Source: Bacillota bacterium (GTDB taxonomy: Bacteria; Bacillota; Dethiobacteria; DTU022). From it: a stretch of 59,435 nt of DNA. The stretch covers positions 11,501-70,935 of the forward strand of contig JAWSUE010000013.1 of the NCBI GenBank assembly GCA_033549065.1, written 5' to 3'. Below, in pieces: positions 28,301-35,029 of this stretch (position 1 is its first letter; every line of letters starts with the position of its first letter). The translations under genes and the position numbers were made by a program. The notes beneath the pieces are model-generated. The model was given only the letters and a program-made list of their open reading frames with translations, was not told where the DNA came from and did not search any database.

Positions 28301-28636
28301 CAGATCGGCAAAGCCGGTAGTGACGTTATCGCCTTTACCGAGGCAATCGCCCGTTTGATATCCCTTGCCTTAAGGTGCGGGGTTAGTGTTGATGAAATAG
28401 TTACCCAGCTCGAAGGGATCGGCGGCGCCCGTTCGGTAGGATTCGGGCCAAACCGAATTATGAGCGTGCCGGATGCCATCGGTCAGGCTTTAAGGAAACT
28501 TTCACAGTTTGAAACAGGATCCGAAGTAGTAAATAACAGCCATACCCGCGAGATTTGCCCCGATTGCGGGACCTGCGCCCTGATCAGGGCTGAAGGCTGC
28601 CTGAAGTGTGAAGCCTGCGGTTTTAGTGAATGTTAG
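25319..28636 (+). CDS. nrdJ: Adenosylcobalamin-dependent (class II) ribonucleotide reductase, intein-containing precursor
   Basis: Precursor of 1105 residues; after removal of a 366-residue intein the enzyme is 739 residues, normal for NrdJ. Extein features are the start region ([21 protein letters not shown]), [25 protein letters not shown] with the first redox Cys, [15 protein letters not shown], and the active-site block [21 protein letters not shown], rebuilt only after splicing. [14 protein letters not shown] and a C-terminal CxxC-rich tail ([22 protein letters not shown]) follow. It reduces ribonucleotides without oxygen, as suits an anaerobe. A GGGAGGAG site precedes ATG 25319. Confidence 0.95.
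   Translation: [1105 protein letters not shown]
26165..27262 (+). mobile_element. LAGLIDADG intein inside nrdJ
   Basis: Codons 283-648 of the precursor. The intein starts with Cys1 ([20 protein letters not shown], block A) and has a block B ATGDHPVL. Two LAGLIDADG helices are [10 protein letters not shown] (near residue 398) and [10 protein letters not shown] (near 495), and block F/G is VYDVQVPG followed by IVVHN. The +1 extein residue is Cys. Splicing joins TNP to CGEQ, so the insertion is at the catalytic thiyl-radical cysteine. The homing-endonuclease core looks complete, so the element may still be mobile. Confidence 0.95.
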
Positions 28637-28742
28637 TAAAATGTCAAAATATATAAACTTTTTTACGCATAAAAAAAGGAATTTCGACCTATTTGTAGAA
28701 TTAATGGTAGTTGATATATAAATAAAGAGAGAGTAACCTGAA

Positions 28743-28805
28743 ATGCCAATTATGCCCAATAAAGTGGTTGGTATACAGGTATTTAGTTTTTCGTCAGGGG
28801 GATGA
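28743..28805 (+). CDS. Possible 20-codon leader ORF overlapping the next gene
   Basis: ATG 28743 to TGA 28803-28805, preceded by GAGAGAG. Its stop overlaps the next start as ATGA (28802-28805), the classical coupling arrangement. The G-run before ATG 28802 is too close to serve as that gene's own site, which makes coupling attractive. Coding is not proven for such a short frame. Confidence 0.35.
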   Translation: MPIMPNKVVGIQVFSFSSGG

Positions 28806-29449
28806 ATATCATACGAGTTGATGAGAGACAGTTAAAAGATATTGAGTCTATTGTCGCTCAGGTTCAGGGAGTTATATCAGGAAGGTTAGTCTGCCAGGAT
28901 GGTGAAATTGTTGAAATTCATATCCTGTCGGATTCGAGCCGAGCGCCAAAACAGGTTGTCAGAGATATTGAATCTGCTGTTATGGTAAAAATGGGTTTAG
29001 CCCTGGATCACAAACGGATCAGCGTAGCCCAGCTTGATTCCGATTCCACATCACACCCCTCCAACGGTATAAGACTGCAGTTCAGAGCCATGAACTACAG
29101 TGCTGAAAACGGCACGGCAGCAATTACCATTACAATTAAAAAAGGTGATAAAAAATATTCAGCTACCGCCACTGGTCCCAATAGTATAAAAAACCGCCTA
29201 AAATTGGCTGCCGAAGCAACTATTGCCGCTGTAGGCCAGTTTATCAGTTTTGAGGGTAAACTGTATATCGGTGATATTCAGAAAATTAAACTCTGTAATT
29301 ACGATGTGATTGCAATAGCAGTTTGTGTAAACAGGGACTGCCAGGAAGAGATTTTGCTGGGAACAGCTTTAAATAAAGGGGATGAACTTGAATCGACCGT
29401 CCGTGCTTCTCTGGATGCAGTAAACCGAAGAATTATGATCATGACTTAA
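28802..29449 (+). CDS. Conserved-looking protein of unknown function
   Basis: A 215-residue cytoplasmic protein with no membrane segment. I do not recognise a named family. About 1-75 looks like a small alpha/beta domain (EIHILSDSSRAPKQVVRDIESAVMVKMGL). About 90-205 looks like an alternating strand domain (IRLQFRAMNYSAEN, ITITIKKGDKKYSATATGP, RASLDAVNRR). GGGGG abuts ATG 28802, so the start may be coupled to the small ORF at 28743-28805. It precedes the HD-GYP gene but is separated from it by the inverted-repeat element. Confidence 0.75.
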   Translation: MNIIRVDERQLKDIESIVAQVQGVISGRLVCQDGEIVEIHILSDSSRAPKQVVRDIESAVMVKMGLALDHKRISVAQLDSDSTSHPSNGIRLQFRAMNYSAENGTAAITITIKKGDKKYSATATGPNSIKNRLKLAAEATIAAVGQFISFEGKLYIGDIQKIKLCNYDVIAIAVCVNRDCQEEILLGTALNKGDELESTVRASLDAVNRRIMIMT

Positions 29450-29457
29450 ATTATATT

Positions 29458-29682
29458 TGAAGCCGGCAGTGGTTTTTCTGGGAAAGCAATTTTTTAACGA
29501 GCGGAACAAACGAGCGGAGCGTCGCCAGCGGCAAATAGCGGAAAACCGCTGAGCACCCATTAAAAGGGGGCTTAAACACATGAAGCTGACTCTGGCGAAA
29601 GCTCTAATCGCACTGGCTGGTCTTATCCTTGCTGGTGCTGCTGTATTTAGATGGTAAATAAATAACTTAACTGCCGGCTTCA
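29458..29682. repeat. 225-bp element bounded by 13-bp perfect inverted repeats
   Basis: TGAAGCCGGCAGT at 29458-29470 and its exact complement at 29670-29682. Inside are two direct copies of AACGAGCGGA 13 bases apart, alternative hairpins built on AGCGG-AAAA-CCGCT versus CAGCGG...CCGCTG, and a 25-codon ORF with a good ribosome-binding site. It could be a small non-autonomous insertion or a structured RNA that carries a membrane peptide. Confidence 0.6.
29580..29657 (+). CDS. 25-residue single-pass membrane peptide
   Basis: Begins MKLTLAKALIAL, continues as an uninterrupted Ala/Leu/Ile/Gly hydrophobic stretch and ends FRW. AAAAGGGGG lies nine bases before ATG 29580, a better site than many long genes here have. 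The size and composition resemble type I toxin peptides or small membrane regulators. It lies inside the inverted-repeat element at 29458-29682. The function is unknown. Confidence 0.5.
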   Translation: MKLTLAKALIALAGLILAGAAVFRW

Positions 29683-29703
29683 TTAACAACTAGGTGAATA
29701 ATA

Positions 29704-31008
29704 ATGGAAAATAATATATCTAAAAAGTCAATTATTTATATTACACTACTGGCGCTCGTATCTCTTTCTATAACTCTTTACTCATTCTTCATAATGAACT
29801 GGTCGCTCGCGTCCTGGTTTCCAATAGTTGTCTTTCTATTGCTTATTGCCCTCTCTGACTCTTTCCCGGTCACCTTACCCCGCGGAGGGAGTGTTTCTGT
29901 AAGTTTTGCCACGATTGCAGCGGCTATATTATTATTCCAGCCGTTTATTGTAATCATTATAACAATCGTCCGAGATACTTTTTTTCTGATTAAAGAAAAA
30001 CCTCGGATTAAGTACATCTTCAATATCGCACAGCTTTCTGTTTCTGCCGGATCCGCTTCACTGGTTTACCGGAATTTTATTCCCGCCGGCTCAGATTTTA
30101 ATTTCAGTCATATCCCTGCATTTATTGCGTCAATGGTTGTATTTTTCCTTCTGAACAGCTCCTTTGTTACATTAATTTTAGCCTTTGTTCAGGAAGAGAA
30201 ATTCAAGGCCATCTGGCTCTTCAATATCAAATGGTGTACTTTAACCTTTCTTAGCATGGCACCTCTTGGTGCTCTAATTGCTGTCATATATGTCAATATA
30301 GGTTTCTGGGGACTGGTCCTGTTCCTGCTCCCACTAATTCTGGCCCGTCATTCTTTCCAGTCTTACATGAATATGCGTCAGACCTTTCTTGATACCATCA
30401 AGAGCCTCTCTGTTGCCATTGACGCTAAAGATCCTTATACCAAGGGACATTCGTCACGTGTAGCCGACTATGTGGTTTCTCTGGCCAGGGAGCTGAAATG
30501 GCCTGAAGACAGGGTAGAATTCCTGCAGTATATCGCCCTGATTCATGATGTGGGTAAGGTAGCCGTACCGGAGGATATCCTTAAAAAGGATTCAATCCTA
30601 TCCGCCGAAGAATTCGCCATCATGAAAACTCACAGTGAAGCAGGGGCAGAAGTTATCAAGGGGATTAAATACTTTGCCTCCGGATCAGATATAATTAAAC
30701 ATCACCACGAACGCTGGGATGGTAACGGTTATCCGGAAAGAGTAAAAGGCGATGAAATCCCTGAAGGGGCCCGCATACTTGCCGTTGCCGATGCATTTGA
30801 TGCCATGACCAGCGACAGGCCGTATCGCAAGTCTTTACAGCCAAATTTAGCTTTAAAAGAACTCGAAGACTGCTCAGGCACACAATTTGACCCGAAAGTG
30901 GTCGAGGCTTTCATCCGCATTTATCCACAGATAATAATAGAAGAGGCCCAGGAATCAGCTGCTGATCCATTTGCCGAGAGTGCCGCCGCTGCTGACTTAT
31001 ATCAATAA
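29704..31008 (+). CDS. Membrane-bound HD-GYP domain phosphodiesterase
   Basis: A 434-residue protein. About 1-220 is an integral membrane sensor with six to eight helices. The C-terminal HD-GYP domain has the metal-binding HD in YIALIHDVGKVAVPE, the tandem histidines and GYP of HHERWDGNGYPERV, and ILAVADAFDAMTSDRPYR. All metal ligands of the class appear intact, so hydrolysis of cyclic-di-GMP is likely. No GGDEF protein is in the window. The DUF5317 membrane protein follows after 20 bp. Confidence 0.88.
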   Translation: MENNISKKSIIYITLLALVSLSITLYSFFIMNWSLASWFPIVVFLLLIALSDSFPVTLPRGGSVSVSFATIAAAILLFQPFIVIIITIVRDTFFLIKEKPRIKYIFNIAQLSVSAGSASLVYRNFIPAGSDFNFSHIPAFIASMVVFFLLNSSFVTLILAFVQEEKFKAIWLFNIKWCTLTFLSMAPLGALIAVIYVNIGFWGLVLFLLPLILARHSFQSYMNMRQTFLDTIKSLSVAIDAKDPYTKGHSSRVADYVVSLARELKWPEDRVEFLQYIALIHDVGKVAVPEDILKKDSILSAEEFAIMKTHSEAGAEVIKGIKYFASGSDIIKHHHERWDGNGYPERVKGDEIPEGARILAVADAFDAMTSDRPYRKSLQPNLALKELEDCSGTQFDPKVVEAFIRIYPQIIIEEAQESAADPFAESAAAADLYQ

Positions 31009-31028
31009 AAACTGACGGGGAGACTTAA

Positions 31029-31574
31029 ATGCTCTGGGAAGCTGTTCTGATCGGTTTGATAATCGGCTGGCTGCGTAATGGAAAAGTCAAAAACCTGGGT
31101 AAAAGCTCCTTCTCACTGTGGTTTATAATGTTTATAGCCATCGCCATACAGATTTTGATCTGGGTTGACTATACCTTTCTACCGGGTTATCTGGCTTCTT
31201 ATTACCCCTATCTCTACACCCTCTCTTTTTTCCTGCTGGTGACATTTATTATTTTCCAGGGCTGGCAGTTTGGAATCGTCATCATCGGTATCGGCATCCT
31301 GCTTAACTTCCTGGTAATCGCCGCCAATGATGGTAAGATGCCTGTCGATATTACAAAAATGCCGCCCGAGGCAGCAGAAGAACTGATAGCAAGTGACAGC
31401 AGCCCCTTTCACACCGCCATGACAGAGGAAACACCCCTGGCGATTTTAGGTGATCGCATCAGTGTTCCGTATAAAAAAAATCAGCTCCTCAGTATCGGCG
31501 ATATCATCCTGGCGGCCGGAGTCACCTTCTATATCCAGCATAATATGCGCAAGAAAAAGATCCCCAAACATTAA
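31029..31574 (+). CDS. DUF5317 family membrane protein
   Basis: A 181-residue protein with about five hydrophobic helices. It includes the conserved-looking centre VIAANDGKMPVDITKMP, the segment LAILGDRISVPYKKNQLLSIGDIIL and a basic tail (MRKKKIPKH). I recall this architecture as DUF5317, which has no known activity. It starts 20 bp after the HD-GYP gene, so the two probably form one transcript. The stop is one base upstream of the long inverted repeat at 31576. Confidence 0.75.
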   Translation: MLWEAVLIGLIIGWLRNGKVKNLGKSSFSLWFIMFIAIAIQILIWVDYTFLPGYLASYYPYLYTLSFFLLVTFIIFQGWQFGIVIIGIGILLNFLVIAANDGKMPVDITKMPPEAAEELIASDSSPFHTAMTEETPLAILGDRISVPYKKNQLLSIGDIILAAGVTFYIQHNMRKKKIPKH

Positions 31575-31575
31575 A

Positions 31576-31768
31576 ATAATTTCGGGACACATTAGTTAAT
31601 TATATTTTCTGACAACTATTCCACCTGATTTATCCCTGGAATAAATATCAATAATTATCTTTATTACATAATCACAAGCATATAAGAATGATTTGCTACA
31701 AAACAACCATTTAAAAATGGGGAGTTAATTTTTTGAAAGTTTAATTAACTAATGTGTCCCGAAATTAT
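31576..31768. mobile_element. MITE-like element with 27-bp perfect terminal inverted repeats
   Basis: Positions 31576-31602 and 31742-31768 are exact reverse complements over 27 bases (core TTTCGGGACACATTAG). The 139-bp interior is AT-rich and has no ORF. This is what a non-autonomous transposable element or a relic of an IS would look like. It sits between DUF5317 and a tRNA cluster, a common landing place. No clear target-site duplication is seen. It could also serve as a strong hairpin at the end of the HD-GYP transcript. Confidence 0.65.
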
Positions 31769-31817
31769 GAGAGAAAAAATCAGGGCTTGATGCCCTGATC
31801 TGGTGGGAAAATTCGTT

Positions 31818-31907
31818 TGGTGCCGGAGACCGGAATCGAACCGGTACGATCATGTTATGATCGAGGGATTTTAAGTCCCTTGCGTCTGCCTGTTCCGCCA
31901 CTCCGGC
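31818..31907 (-). tRNA. tRNA-Leu (UAA)
   Basis: Class II tRNA with a long variable arm. Acceptor GCCGGAG pairs with CTCCGGC, the anticodon loop is CTTAAAA, the T-loop is GGTTCGATTCC, and CCA is encoded (31818-31820). First (3'-most in transcription) of a five-tRNA minus-strand array. Confidence 0.96.
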
Positions 31908-31914
31908 GAAATTT

Positions 31915-31988
31915 TGGAGGCGACACCCGGATTCGAACCGGGGATGAAGGATTTGCAGTCCTCTGCCTTACCACTTGGCTATGTCGCC
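31915..31988 (-). tRNA. tRNA-Cys (GCA)
   Basis: Acceptor GGCGACA pairs with TGTCGCC, the anticodon loop is CTGCAAA, the T-loop region is GGTTCGAATCC, and CCA is encoded. It is seven bases from its tRNA-Leu neighbour. Confidence 0.96.
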
Positions 31989-31995
31989 AAAAAAA

Positions 31996-32070
31996 TGGAG
32001 CGGAAGACGGGATTTGAACCCGCGACCCTCGCCTTGGCAAGGCGATGCTCTACCACTGAGCCACTTCCGC
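31996..32070 (-). tRNA. tRNA-Gly (GCC)
   Basis: Acceptor GCGGAAG pairs with CTTCCGC, the anticodon loop is TTGCCAA, the T-loop region is GGTTCAAATCC, and CCA is encoded. Confidence 0.96.
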
Positions 32071-32075
32071 AAGTT

Positions 32076-32151
<76 letters not shown>

Positions 32152-32155
32152 CATA

Positions 32156-32232
32156 TGGCGGAGCTGACGGGACTCGAACCCGCGGTCTTCGGCTTGACAG
32201 GCCGATATGTTAACCAACTACACCACAGCTCC
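32156..32232 (-). tRNA. tRNA-Asp (GUC)
   Basis: Acceptor GGAGCTG pairs with CAGCTCC, the anticodon loop is CTGTCAA, the T-loop region is GGTTCGAGTCC, and CCA is encoded. It is the first transcribed gene of the array. Confidence 0.96.
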
Positions 32233-32317
32233 ATTCGCATAAATAAGTATACAGAAGCAATAATTAAAAGTCAATACAAACAGCCCTTTAAAGGGAAAAA
32301 ACTTGGCTTAAATCAAG

Positions 32318-33019
32318 CTATTCCAGGGATAGAGTCTTCGGTGATTTTTTAGTCACAGATTCATGTTCATGCTGCAGCCTGGCTATTCTTTCATCCTCTG
32401 CTGAGCTGTAGTAGATGAGGCTCTGGAGTTCTATAGTCAGGTCTGCATTATGGACATGGACGCCTTCAGGAACATGCAGTTTTACAGGAGCAAAGTTCAA
32501 TATGGCTTTTATACCGTGTTTTACGATCAGGTCTACTACTTCCTGGGCAGCAACTGCCGGAACTGCGATGATGGCAACCTTCAGTTTCCTGTCAGCCATA
32601 TATTCACCGATATAATCGAGAGAATAGATTTCTACTTCGTCAATCTTTTTCCCGATCAGCCTCGGGTCTTTATCAAATACGGCAACAACGTTGACGTAAG
32701 GATTTTTTGTTGTATTATACCGGGTCAGGGCAGTTCCCAGGTTACCGGCGCCGATGACGATAGTATCAATGGTCGTGTCGAGGCCGATGATTTTCATCAC
32801 CTTATCCCTCAAAAATGATGTGTTATAGCCTGCGCCCCTGGTACCAAAAGCACCAAAATATGCCAGATCTTTCCTGATTTGTTCAGCGGTAAATCCTGAC
32901 TCATTGCTCAATTCCTTGGAGGAGATCATATCCACGTTTCTTTCAACCAACTGATCGAGAATTCTTAAATAGATCGGTAATCTTTTGATTACAGATTTTG
33001 AAATGCTCTGGTTTGGCAT
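32318..33019 (-). CDS. rex: Redox-sensing transcriptional repressor Rex
   Basis: A 233-residue repressor that senses the NADH/NAD+ ratio and controls fermentation and respiration genes. The N-terminal winged helix (IKRLPIYLRILDQLVERN, SSKELSNESGFTAEQIRKDLAYFG) is followed by GTRGAGYN. The Rossmann domain has the NAD loop IVIGAGNLGTAL, AVFDKDPRLIG and a C-terminal swapped helix. AAGGAGG precedes ATG 33019. I did not find a full Rex operator (TTGTGAA-N4-TTCACAA) in the intergenic regions examined. Confidence 0.96.
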   Translation of the reverse strand: MPNQSISKSVIKRLPIYLRILDQLVERNVDMISSKELSNESGFTAEQIRKDLAYFGAFGTRGAGYNTSFLRDKVMKIIGLDTTIDTIVIGAGNLGTALTRYNTTKNPYVNVVAVFDKDPRLIGKKIDEVEIYSLDYIGEYMADRKLKVAIIAVPAVAAQEVVDLIVKHGIKAILNFAPVKLHVPEGVHVHNADLTIELQSLIYYSSAEDERIARLQHEHESVTKKSPKTLSLE

Positions 33020-33062
33020 ATGTTAAACCTCCTTAGCATGAAGCATAATTTTTAGTTTAAAT

Positions 33063-34052
33063 CTACCTGGTTCTCTTTAATATATCTCTAGCAAGTTCAA
33101 TCAAGACTTCTCTATGGTGGTTATCCGGTACAGAAAGTTTGTCAACCGCTGCTATGGCTTTATTGATATATTCTTCAGCCTTCCGGTACGTATAGCCCGG
33201 ACCGTCACCTTCAAGTACAGCATTTGCCACAACAGAAATTTCCTCACCGGTAACCTTGTCGGCATACATCAGGCTGTTGACCAACCTGTTACTTTGGGTG
33301 TCGCCGAGCGCGCGAATCAGCGGCAGGGTGATTACCCGGTTGCTTAGATCTCCATAAAGCGGCTTACCGGTTTGATCTTTTTTCCCTGTATAGTCGAGTA
33401 GATCATCAACCAACTGAAATGCGATACCCAGGTTATAACCGTAATCAAACCACCGGCTTGTTTCCCGAGGGCTGTCTTCTCGCATATGACTTCCAGCCTG
33501 GCAACATCCGGCGAAAAAATAAGCGCTCTTTTTGCCGATCCATTTAAAATAGCGCTCCTCAAGCATAGCTGTATCACAATTTGCGAAAGCCTGTTCAATT
33601 TCACCTTCAGACATATTTTCCACAATCTTGACTATAATATCCATCAAGCCCCAATTGTGATAGCTGACCAGCATTTCAAGAGCTCTGCTGAGCAGGTAAT
33701 CGCCGGTAAGAACTGAAATACGGTTGCTCCACTTGACATGAACTGTATCCTTGCCCCGCCTGATTGAAGCCATATCGATAACATCGTCGTGAAGCAGGGA
33801 AGCGGTGTGCACTAATTCCAGCGCAACTGCTGCATCGATATATTCTGTCAGGCTTCTACCGGGACGATAAGCTGCAAGCAATAATAAACCCGGCCGCATT
33901 CTCTTACCGGCACCGTTAAAAATATAGCTGCTTACTTCAAATATCTCCGGACTGGCTGTATCTGTAAATTCTTGAAGTCGAGTATCAACTAAAGCCATTT
34001 CGTCTTTGATTAATTGCCATTTGTTTGTCAGGTTACCCGAGCTCCTATTCAT
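33063..34052 (-). CDS. Polyprenyl diphosphate synthase (heptaprenyl diphosphate synthase component II type)
   Basis: A trans-isoprenyl diphosphate synthase of about 329 residues that builds the menaquinone side chain or a similar polyprenyl. Both aspartate-rich motifs are present: LLHDDVIDMASIRRGK (first, with the RRG) and FQLVDDLLDYTG (second). GAGKRMRPGLLLLAA is the IPP-binding lysine/arginine region. ATG 34052 is used; an in-frame start at 34079 exists, and no convincing ribosome-binding site separates them. Component I (HepS) is not adjacent. Confidence 0.88.
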   Translation of the reverse strand: MNRSSGNLTNKWQLIKDEMALVDTRLQEFTDTASPEIFEVSSYIFNGAGKRMRPGLLLLAAYRPGRSLTEYIDAAVALELVHTASLLHDDVIDMASIRRGKDTVHVKWSNRISVLTGDYLLSRALEMLVSYHNWGLMDIIVKIVENMSEGEIEQAFANCDTAMLEERYFKWIGKKSAYFFAGCCQAGSHMREDSPRETSRWFDYGYNLGIAFQLVDDLLDYTGKKDQTGKPLYGDLSNRVITLPLIRALGDTQSNRLVNSLMYADKVTGEEISVVANAVLEGDGPGYTYRKAEEYINKAIAAVDKLSVPDNHHREVLIELARDILKRTR

Positions 34053-34119
34053 TTTACGAGTTATATCAGAATATACCACATTTTCGACAAATTAGGTATT
34101 AAATCCTTGTTCAGATATG

Positions 34120-34695
34120 TTAATCGTAAAAAAGACTTTTTTGGATTACTATCAGTTCCGGCGGTTCGTTTTCCTGGTTCAGCAGGTTGAGATGCAAAAC
34201 AGTGTACTCGGCCGGAAGCAGACTCTTACCCATCTGCATTATTTTATCCAACTCAATTTTCCCTTCAGCGTGCCCTCTATAGGCTGTAATGACAATGATA
34301 CCTCCGGGAGCAAGCAATTTTAAGACTTCTTTCAAACTGTGGATCGTTGTTGTGCACCTGGTTGTTATTTGCTTGTTTCCTCCAGGCAGGTAACCGAGGT
34401 TATAAATCACAACGCTTATTCTAATATTTATATATTCGGCTATATTTTCATGGCTGTCGTGAATTAGGAGTACCCGTTCCGAAAGTTTTCGGTTCTTTAA
34501 ATTTTCGGCTGTCTTTTGCAGGGCTTCTTCCTGGATATCAAAGGCAAATACCTTACCTTCCGGTCCGACTTTTTCAGCCAAAAATAGAGTATCAATTCCG
34601 TTGCCGGCCGTAGCATCGACCACCGTATCTCCTTCATTTATGGCCATTCCGGCCAGGTGATGTGCAAGTTCTGCAATCTGCCTGAATTTAATCAC
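34120..34695 (-). CDS. mnmM: tRNA methyltransferase MnmM (YtqB/PF06962 family)
   Basis: A class I SAM-dependent methyltransferase of 191 residues. The SAM loop is VVDATAGNGIDTLFLAEKVG. The family hallmark is VIYNLGYLPGGNKQITT, followed by APGGIIVITAYRGHAEG. MnmM adds the final methyl of mnm5U at tRNA wobble position 34 in Gram-positives. The start is GTG 34695, eight bases after AAGGAG. A longer frame to 34773 would overlap ylxP and make the protein longer than the family, so it is rejected. It follows ylxP. Confidence 0.87.
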   Translation of the reverse strand: MIKFRQIAELAHHLAGMAINEGDTVVDATAGNGIDTLFLAEKVGPEGKVFAFDIQEEALQKTAENLKNRKLSERVLLIHDSHENIAEYINIRISVVIYNLGYLPGGNKQITTRCTTTIHSLKEVLKLLAPGGIIVITAYRGHAEGKIELDKIMQMGKSLLPAEYTVLHLNLLNQENEPPELIVIQKSLFYD

Positions 34696-34720
34696 CGACT
34701 GGCTCTCCTTATAAGGCAAA

Positions 34721-35002
34721 CTAGTATTTTTCTGAATGAAAAGAGATAATCTCGATCCCGTTTTCCGACTCAATGAAGGAAAAGATCTTCTCCATAATGC
34801 TATCGGCCCCGGCCCCGTTGTAGCATACAGCTGCTATACCCAGTTCTGTTCTCTGCCATAAGTCCTGGCTGCCTGTTTCAGAAACAGATATATTGAATTT
34901 GTTACGGAGGCGTTGGATCAGGCTTTTTACCACCTGCCGTTTACCTTTCAACGATGTAACCCCTGGAATATGCAGTTCAACAACTGCTACTGCGACGCGC
35001 AT
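34721..35002 (-). CDS. YlxP-like DUF503 protein
   Basis: A 93-residue protein matching DUF503: MRVAVAVVELHIPG, then SLKGKRQVVKSLIQRLRNKFNISVSE and WQRTELGIAAVC. YlxP is usually encoded near rbfA and infB and is thought to act in ribosome function. Here it is instead between a radical SAM gene and mnmM on the minus strand. Confidence 0.88.
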   Translation of the reverse strand: MRVAVAVVELHIPGVTSLKGKRQVVKSLIQRLRNKFNISVSETGSQDLWQRTELGIAAVCYNGAGADSIMEKIFSFIESENGIEIISFHSEKY

Positions 35003-35029
35003 AATATACTCTTTTCCCCTTTGTTAATG

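Noticed and set aside
29490-29579. Known riboswitch class (cyclic-di-GMP, guanidine, ykkC) in the inverted-repeat element
   Set aside because: I compared the conserved loop sequences I know and none matched; only generic hairpins remain.
34695-34773. Longer N-terminus for mnmM
   Set aside because: It overlaps ylxP and would skip the AAGGAG site in front of GTG 34695; the shorter protein matches family length.
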